Assembly (NCBI GenBank): GCA_003168335.1
Contig: PMSM01000010.1
Coordinates: forward strand, 334,001-398,000
DNA: 64,000 nt
Direction: 5' to 3'
Origin: Blastocatellia bacterium
GTDB taxonomy: Bacteria > Acidobacteriota > Blastocatellia > Pyrinomonadales > Pyrinomonadaceae
Positions 17,946 through 25,618 of this stretch are shown in pieces (the stretch's first letter is position 1; each line of letters begins with the position of its first letter). Position numbers and translations under genes: made by a program. The notes beneath the pieces are model-generated. The model saw only the letters and a list, made by a program, of their open reading frames with translations, was not told where the DNA came from and searched no databases.

Positions 17946-19127
17946 CTAAGGCGCGGGACATTCGACCGAAACAGTCAGCGCGAAATTTCCTCGCGATGCG
18001 CCTGGTTCAGTGTAACGTAAATCGGCGAATTGAACGAGCGCTTGTCCGCTGCAGTTGTCACTTTCGACCCGGGCAATCGGAAACCTCGCAAAGCCCAGCA
18101 GGATTTGTGCGCGGGGATCCCGGGATGCCAATGATACCAGTCGCTCGGCCTGGCCCGTTGGCTTTTCGTAACGTTCACTTGCCGTCGGCGCACCGGATCG
18201 GTTTTCATTCGCGATTGAGTTTGGCAAATCCGCCGATGCCCGGTTACCTACACCAACCAGGAATCGATACATCGCGCGATCGGTTTCGGCGACGCACAGC
18301 CACTGAAACGGATTGGCGGCTGTCGGCATAGCCGCGACGCGGATGAAGCGTTCGCCCCGCTGCGCGGCCAATCCATTCGCCGCGATTACCGCGTTGCGAT
18401 ACGCCGCGTGATGCGCCCACCCGAGCGCGCCCCAGTAAAGAACGACGAAGGCCAACGCGCCCACCGCGATCGATTTGCCGAGACGTTTTTGAAGCCCCAG
18501 GGTGCGCGCCAGAATCAGCGCCAGTAAACCCGCGATCCAAATCGTGCGCGCGACGGCGAGACCACCGCCTCCCGCAGAGCGCTGCGGGGACACCCGGAGC
18601 ACGATGATCGTGACAACCACAGCCAGCAGCGACCAGCCGGCAATTTTCCAGCGGCGGTTGCTGGTGAGCAGGAAGCCGGCGCCGCCCAGAACCAGGAGCA
18701 GGTAGGGATCCACAATGAAAACCAGGTCGCCATAGAACCATCGACCATCCCACGGCAAGAGTGGCCGCACTCCATAATTATTAGTCCAATCCATTAACGG
18801 GTGGGTGGCCGCGGCAATCAACGACGCCAACACCAAACCGCGATATTGAATCCGCGGCCGTCGCTTGTGCCACTTCGCAATCGCCCGCTCAAGCCCGTAA
18901 AGAACTGACGGAATCAACAGACCGAGAACGAGCGTGCCAATTATCGAGTGAGTTATTCCACGATGATGTTGCAGGAGAGTCCAGCGGCCGCCAAAGAAAA
19001 TTGAAACGACATCAACGTCAGGAGCGTTCGCGGAAAGGATGCAGGCGGCAGTAGTGTACGGCGACAGACGATCAAGGCCGGCTTTGGTTGCAGCCAAGCC
19101 CACCAGCGAATGAGTCAGACCGTCCAT
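17946..19127 (-). CDS. YdjM/DUF457-family inner-membrane metal-dependent hydrolase
   Basis: A 393-residue membrane protein. The N-terminus MDGLTHSLVGLAATKAGLD, then APDVD, HRGITHS and ATHPLMDWTNNYGVRPL carry the conserved His/Asp residues of the LexA-binding, inner-membrane-associated hydrolase family (YdjM). About seven hydrophobic segments follow. The C-terminal 130 residues appear extracytoplasmic. The family has been linked to the SOS response in E. coli, but the substrate is unknown. It is the upstream partner of the TPR membrane protein gene. Confidence 0.8.
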   Translation of the reverse strand: MDGLTHSLVGLAATKAGLDRLSPYTTAACILSANAPDVDVVSIFFGGRWTLLQHHRGITHSIIGTLVLGLLIPSVLYGLERAIAKWHKRRPRIQYRGLVLASLIAAATHPLMDWTNNYGVRPLLPWDGRWFYGDLVFIVDPYLLLVLGGAGFLLTSNRRWKIAGWSLLAVVVTIIVLRVSPQRSAGGGGLAVARTIWIAGLLALILARTLGLQKRLGKSIAVGALAFVVLYWGALGWAHHAAYRNAVIAANGLAAQRGERFIRVAAMPTAANPFQWLCVAETDRAMYRFLVGVGNRASADLPNSIANENRSGAPTASERYEKPTGQAERLVSLASRDPRAQILLGFARFPIARVESDNCSGQALVQFADLRYTEPGASRGNFALTVSVECPAP

Positions 19128-19163
19128 TCTGAGATCTTAAATTTGAGATCTGAATTGAAAATC

Positions 19164-19973
19164 TCAAAAAGGCAGACCGGTCGCCGCGGGCGGGGGCGTC
19201 AACTGGGCGTGACGCGCCGGATCGATCTTCAGCAATTTCTGGGTGGCCTCACGCGATGCCGATGACTCCGTTACCGGCTTGCCATCCTTGTCTTTGGCCT
19301 TGCGGGCTGTATCGACAATATTAAAGAGCAGATCCGCCGCTTCCTTTTGCTTGCCCTGTTTGTCGTAAACGGAAGCTAAACGAACGTTCGCGGTTTCGGC
19401 GGTCACGATGGCGGAGCCCTGTTTGGCAATCTCCCCGTAAAGTCTGGCCGCCTCGTCGAGGTTGCCATCGGCTTCCTTTGCTTGCGCCAACGCAAATTTT
19501 GAGAGGGTGGCTATTTCTCCGTTGCCCGAGCTCAAAGCCTGCAACTCGGTCTCGCCTTTGGCCCGATCTGTTACCAGCAAGTTAGTGGCTATGAAATAGC
19601 GGGCCTCAGAGCGATAAGGCTCGCCGTACTTGGCGACGATCTTTTCAAACTCTTCGATGGCCCGCTGGGAGCGTTCCTGCTGACTGGTAAAGCTCGGATC
19701 CTTCGAGCCCGGGACCGGCGCCGGTGATATTTCTGCGCCATTTATCGTGATTGCGCGACCCATCGCCGCTTGCGCTTCGTCGGAATGCTTCTGTCGCCAG
19801 CGGATCACGCCATAGACGGCCGCCGCAATTACCACCAGGGCCAGCAGGCCATAGAGAATCTGTCGACCACGCCCTGCGATCCGATCGGCGAGCTTGTCCG
19901 CGAGCAGCATCGTGGTATCGCGAAACCGGTCGTGCTTCAGTTCCCGAGCTCGCTTCTTCTTGTATTTTGCCAA
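19164..19973 (-). CDS. Membrane-anchored TPR protein, YfgM-like
   Basis: A 269-residue protein with a basic N-terminus (AKYKKKRARELKHDRF), one membrane helix (residues about 38-58, ILYGLLALVVIAAAVYGVI) and helical TPR-type repeats up to a Pro-rich end. The layout resembles YfgM/TPR_21 proteins, which attach to the Sec translocon region. The TTG at 19973 is chosen as start because AGAGGAA stands about six bases before it; the longer open frame reads into non-coding sequence. It is divergent from the second sigma factor gene. Confidence 0.65.
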   Translation of the reverse strand: MAKYKKKRARELKHDRFRDTTMLLADKLADRIAGRGRQILYGLLALVVIAAAVYGVIRWRQKHSDEAQAAMGRAITINGAEISPAPVPGSKDPSFTSQQERSQRAIEEFEKIVAKYGEPYRSEARYFIATNLLVTDRAKGETELQALSSGNGEIATLSKFALAQAKEADGNLDEAARLYGEIAKQGSAIVTAETANVRLASVYDKQGKQKEAADLLFNIVDTARKAKDKDGKPVTESSASREATQKLLKIDPARHAQLTPPPAATGLPF

Positions 19974-20251
19974 CTGTGTTCCTCTTGCAAGAACGCACGG
20001 CCACGAGCGTTCATTTTGGTGTATGATCGCGGAAACAGCGAATTTAGCGACCGCTCGGAACGTTGTCAAGGAGGCTGCCGCGATCACAACGCTAACCGCC
20101 CCGATAGTCATCCAACAAACGGTGTAGATGTGATGAAAGCCGAGCTGAGTCAGCGGGAACAAAACAAAGTTAGCAGGTGTCTAACTGAGCGTCTGTCCGG
20201 GAAGCCACAGCGGACGACGAATTTGAAGCTTCCCGTCCACGGAGGTCCCAG

Positions 20252-20911
20252 GTGAGCTACGGAGAGCAAATAGCACTCCGCGGGCATGCGGACTTGGAGG
20301 AAGTTGCTTCGGCAACTACGGTCGAAGTCCGATCGACCGCTGAGGATCAGTTCCTTGAAAGACTACGGCAGGGAGAGACGGCAGCGTTTGAGCGGCTGGT
20401 CGCTGAGCACTCTGGTGATGTTTACGCGTTGCTCTATCGATTGACAGCCGACCCGGAGGAAGCTCGTGATCTGACGCAGGAAACGTTCCTGCGGGCTTTT
20501 CAAAGCATTAGTCGCTTTCGCGGCGATGCGAATTTGAAAACCTGGATGTATCGGATCGCGGTCAACCAGGCACGCAATCGCTGGCGGTGGTGGCGTCGTC
20601 GTAAACGTGATGTCACTGTTTCGCTGGACGCCACTGATGACTGTCACGAACAACCCCTGGCCGCGACGCTGCGAAATGACGATGCGGTTGATCCCGAACA
20701 AGAGACGCTCGCGCGAGAGCGAGAAGGTCAACTGCGCGAGGCCCTGCTGGGATTGCGGCGGTCTTATCGAGAAGCCGTGATTCTGCGCGACGTCGAAGGA
20801 TTTAGCTACGAAGAAATCGCGGACACGCTCCAGATCAGCATCGGCACAGTGAAGTCACGAATTTCGCGAGGCAGATTGGAGCTGCGCCGCAAGCTTGAAG
20901 GATCTTTGTAA
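20252..20911 (+). CDS. ECF RNA polymerase sigma factor, second copy
   Basis: A 219-residue group 4 sigma factor. Region 2: TAAFERLVAEHSGDVYALLYR, then EARDLTQETFLRAFQSISRFRG and TWMYRIAVNQARNRWR. Region 4: LRRSYREAVILRDVEGFSYEEIA and the recognition helix ISIGTVKSRISRGRLELRR. The start is a GTG at 20252 with GGAGGTCCC just upstream. The cognate anti-sigma gene follows on the same strand after a 325-bp gap, which is unusually wide for such a pair. Confidence 0.92.
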   Translation: MSYGEQIALRGHADLEEVASATTVEVRSTAEDQFLERLRQGETAAFERLVAEHSGDVYALLYRLTADPEEARDLTQETFLRAFQSISRFRGDANLKTWMYRIAVNQARNRWRWWRRRKRDVTVSLDATDDCHEQPLAATLRNDDAVDPEQETLAREREGQLREALLGLRRSYREAVILRDVEGFSYEEIADTLQISIGTVKSRISRGRLELRRKLEGSL

Positions 20912-21236
20912 TGACGAATGGTTGGCCCGCCCCGGCTTCACAAGAACTCGGTGCCAATTGGGTCGAAGTGACGGTTTGGGAACGGGTGAAAAGGCGATTC
21001 AACCAGCGACGGAATGATTTGAAAACGTGGCCAGCAACAACCCGTAGATTTCGTTCCGGCTCTGATGATGAGCACGCCCGGGATTTCCAGATCGGCGTTG
21101 CTTTCCCGAATTTGAGGGGAGCAGCCGGGGTCGGCCAGCCATTCGAATCAGTGCCAATTGTTGATTGCCGATTGCCGATTCAAAACGAACATCGTCACCA
21201 TCGGCAAAATTGACAATCGGAAATTGGAAATGCGTT
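20912..21236. other. Gap between sigma and anti-sigma genes, with short direct repeats
   Basis: No convincing gene is seen. An open frame of 100 codons starts at an ATG overlapping the sigma stop (20911-21213) but is Arg/Gln-rich without recognisable features. Around 21155-21230 there are GATTGCC heptamers (TTGATTGCCGATTGCCGATT) and a complementary GACAATCGGAAATTGG, a repeat pattern like those in other gaps. Confidence 0.55.
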
Positions 21237-22040
21237 ATGTCTTGTGAAGAAATTCAACAATCGCTTTCGCTTTACGTTGATGACGGCTTAACGCCGGACG
21301 CGCGTGTTGCCGGCTACCGGCATTTGGAAGTTTGTCCGGTTTGTCGAGCCCGCGTCGCCGAATTGCGATCAATCCGTAGTGGTCTGGCCAGCCTCTCTCG
21401 ACCAGCGCCGCCCGTCGATTTGATCCCGTCGATCAACCGGGCTTTGATTGTCGCAGCGGCCATGCAAAGGGCGCGTCAAGAAACCACCGTCGGCGACGTG
21501 GTCTCCGCATGGCTGCAACCGGTGATGATGCGTTATGCCTTCAGTTCCCTCGCCTCAGTGATCATTTTTGTCTCGGTGTTCGCTGCCATGCGGCCGCACA
21601 TGATCGCGCTGCACGAAGCGGCCCTGGCGTTCGACCAGGTCCCGGTCACGATCGAGCCCGCCGATCCTTTTCGCCCGGACATCAACAAGCCGGTTTCACC
21701 CGAAAGCTATGCCGCGTTGCGAAATCCGTTTAATGCTGAGTCGCCGAGCCTGAATCCTGGCGGCGCGCTCGCAACGCTCACCTCTGAGCCGACCCGTTTG
21801 CGAGGCAGCGGGCGCGAGGGCGATGACAACATGATGGTAGTCGCGGACGTGTTTACTAATGGCTCGGCGTCGCTGGCAGATGTGATGCAGGCGCCGCGCG
21901 ACCGTCGCATGCTGGAAGATTTTGAGAAGGCACTCCGGAAGAATGCTGCGTTCGTCCCGGCCGCGCTCGATCGCCGGCCCGAAACCATGCGGGTAGTGTT
22001 TTCAATCCAGAGGGTTGACGTCTACGATCGTGATTACTGA
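21237..22040 (+). CDS. Anti-sigma factor with zinc-finger domain
   Basis: A 267-residue protein beginning MSCEEIQQSLSLYVDDGL, the usual opening of cytoplasmic zinc-binding anti-sigma domains. HLEVCPVC (H-x3-C-x2-C) stands at about residues 32-39. A membrane helix follows near residues 105-123 (FSSLASVIIFVSVFAAM), then a periplasmic part of unknown fold. It is the presumed inhibitor of the sigma factor encoded upstream. ATG at 21237 is chosen because the zinc-finger domain starts there. Confidence 0.85.
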   Translation: MSCEEIQQSLSLYVDDGLTPDARVAGYRHLEVCPVCRARVAELRSIRSGLASLSRPAPPVDLIPSINRALIVAAAMQRARQETTVGDVVSAWLQPVMMRYAFSSLASVIIFVSVFAAMRPHMIALHEAALAFDQVPVTIEPADPFRPDINKPVSPESYAALRNPFNAESPSLNPGGALATLTSEPTRLRGSGREGDDNMMVVADVFTNGSASLADVMQAPRDRRMLEDFEKALRKNAAFVPAALDRRPETMRVVFSIQRVDVYDRDY

Positions 22041-22045
22041 ACGAG

Positions 22046-22214
22046 CGCGCGACAGGCAGGGTACGGAACCGCTTGCGGTAGCAAGCGGGTAATCTCAGTC
22101 ATTAGATCTAATCAAAACAATCCAGGACAGTCTCAAAAGTATTAATGCAGTAGGTGGGGCTGGCACGGTTAGCCGCTTGCTACGGCAAGCGGTTCGGTAC
22201 CGGTTGTCGCGCTC
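22046..22214. repeat. Inverted palindromic repeat, family H
   Basis: Outer inverted arms GCGCGACAGGCAGGGTACGGAACCGC (22047 onward, described in part) and GCGGTTCGGTACCGGTTGTCGCGC (to about 22212) enclose inner palindromes CCGCTTGCGGTAGCAAGCGG and CCGCTTGCTACGGCAAGCGG. The right arm overlaps the last codons of the CYTH gene. Confidence 0.85.
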
Positions 22215-22770
22215 GATCTCGGACCGAGCGCGCGAACCGGGCTTCGATGACTCCGCCTCGTTTTTGGCCCAGCCTGGCCGTGAGCAATGGATAGGTTTCC
22301 ATTACGGCCGGCAGAGTTTCAGCCTCCAACATCTTCTCAACCCGCGCAATTTCCTTCTCAGTGCCTTCAATCTCCATGAACAATCCGAACGGCAACTCGT
22401 CGAGGGCCACCTCAGCTTTGCCGAGATGCCAACGTATCCGGCGCTTTTCGTAAACCAAAGCCGGCCGAAACTCGAGTGATCGCAGAATCGCCGCCAAAGC
22501 ATCCGCGTCAGCCACTGCGGTCTCTTCTTCCCGTTGATGCTTGATTGCGGACTTGGTAGGAAAGCGTTGTTTGAAAGTCAGGAGCGCGCGACCGTTAACG
22601 CGACGTAACCGCAACGCGCAGCCTCCGAGGTCGAGCCGCCCACCACGATAAAGAGTGTTCTCTTCGAATTCGAGTTCACTCGCGGACGCTCCCAGCTTGC
22701 GCAAACGTCGGACGAGTGCTTCGCGCTGTCTTTTCGTCAGCCGGTACTTCTTTTCAATCTCGATTGGCAT
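22180..22770 (-). CDS. CYTH domain protein (class IV adenylate cyclase/ThTPase-like)
   Basis: A 196-residue CYTH-fold protein. It begins with the signature EIEKKY (ExExK), followed by ENTLYRGG, the basic strand CALRLRRVNGRALLTFKQ, KHQREEETAV and ELPFGLFMEIEGTEKEI. The fold binds triphosphate groups inside a beta tunnel. Members act as adenylate cyclases, thiamine triphosphatases or inorganic triphosphatases, and the sequence alone does not decide. The last dozen residues (RDRARQPVPNRLP) are encoded by a palindromic repeat, so the C-terminus has probably been replaced by repeat insertion. Confidence 0.85.
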   Translation of the reverse strand: MPIEIEKKYRLTKRQREALVRRLRKLGASASELEFEENTLYRGGRLDLGGCALRLRRVNGRALLTFKQRFPTKSAIKHQREEETAVADADALAAILRSLEFRPALVYEKRRIRWHLGKAEVALDELPFGLFMEIEGTEKEIARVEKMLEAETLPAVMETYPLLTARLGQKRGGVIEARFARSVRDRARQPVPNRLP

Positions 22771-22815
22771 TCAGGGGTTCTGCGATCTCAAATCTCAAAT
22801 TTGAAATCAAGATTA

Positions 22816-24153
22816 TCAGGCCTGTCTTACCCAGCGCCAAACCTCAGGAATCGTGGCCTTCTTGCCCGTCATCAACATGCCGACGCGATAGATACGTGAC
22901 GCCAACCAAACCAATCCCACGATGGTCGCGACCCCGATCCCGAGCGACAACAGAATCTGCCACAGCGGTGGCGTTTCGGTGACGATCCGCACCAGCATCG
23001 TAATCGGCGCGAAGAACGGGAACATCGAAGCCCAGAACGCCAGCGGTGAACTAGGGCTGCGAATGATATTGAACGAGAGGTAAAACCCCGCCACCAGCAT
23101 CAGGACCACCGGCAACGCGAGTTGTCCTCCTTCCTGGGTCGTGGTGACCATAGAGCCGACCACGGCGTAGACCGTGGAGTAAATGAAATAGCCCATCAAG
23201 AAGAAAATGATGAAGTAGACGAACACCATCGGCGCGATATGCGGCAGAGTGATCGAAGACCCGCTGGCCGCCCAGAGAGAAAATATCGAAAATGCCGCCG
23301 CCCAAATTCCCAGTTGAGTCAGCGCCACGAGGGAAACACCGATGAGTTTGCCCATCATCAGCGGAAACGATCGCATTGAGGAAAACAGGATCTCGGCTAT
23401 GCGCGTTTCCTTTTCTTCAATTACGGCCCCCAGCACAAACTGCCCGTAGAGCAGAACGCTCATGTAAATCAACAAGCCCAAACCGAAGACAAGGAAAAAG
23501 CTCGCGTCGCCTTTGCTCTCTTTGCCCCCGGCCTCAATCGTCTTCAGATCCACCGGCTCTGAAGCCTTCGCCACAGTTTTTTCGTCGATTCCGGCTTCGA
23601 CTAGTCGCTGCCCCCGGACGGCGCGACTGATGGCGCTCTCAACATTGCTCTTGGTGAAAAGATCCGCGGCATTGCGCGCGCGGAATTCCGGCTGCCCATC
23701 TTTGAGCAGGTTCGGTGGCAACAAGACATAGCCCTCGAGTTCCCTGTTCTGTACCCTCGCCTCCAGTTCCTTTCTGACTTCAGCAATGGAACGATTGTCG
23801 AGGCGGGCCTGTTCGATGACGAAGGTTGGCTTAATTAACTTACCGGCCTGGTTGATTTGCTCCTTTGAGTTGTTGGGTCCGATCGGCTGCTGCGAGGGAG
23901 GCTCCATCGTCGCTACGTTATTGCGCGTCTCCTTACCGCTCATGAGTTCCTTCGCGACGCGCTCATACATCTTGCCGGTCTGGTCCACGAGCGCCAGCCG
24001 GGTCGGCCCACCGGCTTTGATACCGAACATCAACGCCGGCACGATGGTAAACGCGGCCATCAGCACCGGACCCAGAATGGTGGCCACGACAAAAAACTTT
24101 GTGCGCACACGCTGAACGTATTCGCGTTTGACGACGGCGAAGAATTTTCTCAT
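22816..24153 (-). CDS. ABC-2 family transporter permease (NatB-like)
   Basis: A 445-residue permease. It has a first membrane helix (FFVVATILGPVLMAAFTIV), a large extracytoplasmic domain (about residues 50-215, including GYVLLPPNLL), then about five helices, with the ABC-2 hallmark EEKETRIAEILFSSM between the second and third. NatB-type proteins export sodium ions or drugs with a NatA ATPase. The ATG overlaps the stop of the ATPase gene in ATGA, so the two are co-translated. Confidence 0.88.
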   Translation of the reverse strand: MRKFFAVVKREYVQRVRTKFFVVATILGPVLMAAFTIVPALMFGIKAGGPTRLALVDQTGKMYERVAKELMSGKETRNNVATMEPPSQQPIGPNNSKEQINQAGKLIKPTFVIEQARLDNRSIAEVRKELEARVQNRELEGYVLLPPNLLKDGQPEFRARNAADLFTKSNVESAISRAVRGQRLVEAGIDEKTVAKASEPVDLKTIEAGGKESKGDASFFLVFGLGLLIYMSVLLYGQFVLGAVIEEKETRIAEILFSSMRSFPLMMGKLIGVSLVALTQLGIWAAAFSIFSLWAASGSSITLPHIAPMVFVYFIIFFLMGYFIYSTVYAVVGSMVTTTQEGGQLALPVVLMLVAGFYLSFNIIRSPSSPLAFWASMFPFFAPITMLVRIVTETPPLWQILLSLGIGVATIVGLVWLASRIYRVGMLMTGKKATIPEVWRWVRQA

Positions 24154-25064
24154 GCGACTTCTCTGACTTTCTCGATAAAGATGTCGTGCAAACTCGGCTC
24201 GACTAACTCGAACCTGGTGACCGCGGCGCCTGAGTCCACCAGACGCTTGAGCAATTGCTGCGGGTTCGCGCCGGGAACGAGCAACACCTCAGTGTCGTCG
24301 CCGTTCTGACGGATGTTCGCGACCAGCTCGGGATCGTTAAGCAAACCCTCGTCGCCCTGGAATTGCAGCGCCACCGCGTTGCGCGAGAAGCTCCGCCTGA
24401 TCTCACGCAGCTTTCCGTCCAGCACTTTTCGCGAACGATTGATCATGCAGACATCGTCGCAAAGTTTTTCGGCAATTTCCATCTGATGAGTCGACAGAAT
24501 AATCGTCTTGCCCGCCGCCTTCTGTTCCAGGATGGTTTCTTTCATCAACTCGACGTTAACCGGATCCAGACCTGAAAACGGCTCATCAAGAATTACCAGA
24601 TCGGGATCGTGGATCACCGCGGTGATGAACTGGACTTTCTGCTGCATTCCTTTCGAGAGCTCTTTTGTGCGCTTCTCTTTCCAACTGAAAAGGTCGAGTT
24701 TTCTCAGCCAGGCATCAATTCGCTTATCTGCTTCGGCGCCGCGCAGATCTTTAAGTTCGGCAAAGAAGCGTAGCTGCTCGCCAATCTTCATCTTCTTGTA
24801 AAGCCCGCGCTCTTCCGGCAAATAGCCGATGCGATCCTGCATCGCGGTGCTCATTGGTTGGCCGAACAGTTCGATCCGGCCCGAATCAGGAACGGTGATG
24901 TTGACGATCATGCGAATCGTCGTGGTCTTGCCGGCGCCGTTCGGGCCGATAAGCCCAAAGACGCGACCGGGGCGAACTTGCAGACTGAGATCACTGACGG
25001 CAGCAAAATCGCCGAAGCTTTTCGAGACGCGGTCGAGGACCAGTGTAGGCTTGCTGTCTTCCAT
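24150..25064 (-). CDS. ABC transporter ATP-binding protein (NatA-like)
   Basis: A 304-residue ATPase. Walker A GPNGAGKTTT (about residues 39-48), Q-loop region GYLPEERGLYKKM, signature ELSKGMQQKVQF (a variant of LSGGQ), Walker B LVILDEPFSGLDPVN and switch STHQM are all present. The C-terminal 80 residues form the extra domain typical of NatA/DrrA exporters. It pairs with the permease whose gene overlaps its stop codon. Substrate unknown. Confidence 0.92.
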   Translation of the reverse strand: MEDSKPTLVLDRVSKSFGDFAAVSDLSLQVRPGRVFGLIGPNGAGKTTTIRMIVNITVPDSGRIELFGQPMSTAMQDRIGYLPEERGLYKKMKIGEQLRFFAELKDLRGAEADKRIDAWLRKLDLFSWKEKRTKELSKGMQQKVQFITAVIHDPDLVILDEPFSGLDPVNVELMKETILEQKAAGKTIILSTHQMEIAEKLCDDVCMINRSRKVLDGKLREIRRSFSRNAVALQFQGDEGLLNDPELVANIRQNGDDTEVLLVPGANPQQLLKRLVDSGAAVTRFELVEPSLHDIFIEKVREVA

Positions 25065-25201
25065 GTTGCTGTTTGTTACGCTGTCGAGTGGCTCACAGTT
25101 TCAGTTGTAGCATAGCCTTTAGTCTGTGATTGTTGATTGCGATGAAGGGTTCGAACACAGATTAAGGGAATGTCTGATCAAGTTGGAAAAGTGCCTGGTT
25201 T

Positions 25202-25295
25202 CTTCCCCTCCCTTTGGGAGGGGTTAGGGGAGGGTGCACAGCTTGACGCGGACAAGCCCTCTCCCCTGCCCTCTCCCAAAGGGAGAGGGAGAAAA
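25202..25295. repeat. Inverted repeat CCCTCCCTTTGGGAGGG type, family G
   Basis: The arms CCCTCCCTTTGGGAGGGG (25207 onward) and CCCTCTCCCAAAGGGAGAGGG (to about 25291) form a long hairpin in the gap between the ABC ATPase and acylphosphatase genes. This palindrome type occurs widely in bacterial intergenic regions. Confidence 0.85.
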
Positions 25296-25314
25296 AACTT
25301 TAAAGCTGTGCCGC

Positions 25315-25596
25315 TCAGCTTTCAATTCGAAAAGCCGAGTAACTTCCCGAGGGATCAAGGTTGAGCTCTTCGATCTGATCCACGGAAGAGAAACGCGGGC
25401 CGGTTAACAATTCGTGCTTGAACGCTTCCACCTTCGGGGCCGGACCCTCAGCCAGCACTTCGACGCGACCGTCATCGAGGTTTCGCACATAACCAACTAC
25501 CTGGTGCCGCGCCGCGGCGCGCTGGGCGAAGAAACGATAACCAACGCCCTGCACGTCACCACCCACGAAAAACTTTCGCCCAACTCTTTCAGCCAT
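25315..25596 (-). CDS. acyP: Acylphosphatase
   Basis: A 93-residue acylphosphatase, close to the usual 90-100 residues. It hydrolyses carboxyl-phosphate bonds of acyl phosphates. The catalytic Arg lies in GDVQGVGYRFF (residues about 13-23) and the catalytic Asn in GYVRNLDDGRVEV. ATG at 25596 is chosen; the longer open frame adds 16 residues from the upstream gene's end region. It lies 22 bases downstream of the large secreted protein gene on the same strand. Confidence 0.93.
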   Translation of the reverse strand: MAERVGRKFFVGGDVQGVGYRFFAQRAAARHQVVGYVRNLDDGRVEVLAEGPAPKVEAFKHELLTGPRFSSVDQIEELNLDPSGSYSAFRIES

Positions 25597-25618
25597 TGAT
25601 GTGAAGCGAGGCTTTATC

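Noticed and set aside
20911-21213. 100-codon open frame starting at an ATG that overlaps the sigma factor stop
   Set aside because: Arg/Gln-rich composition, no recognisable domain, and its end is made of heptamer repeat sequence, so it is more likely non-coding.
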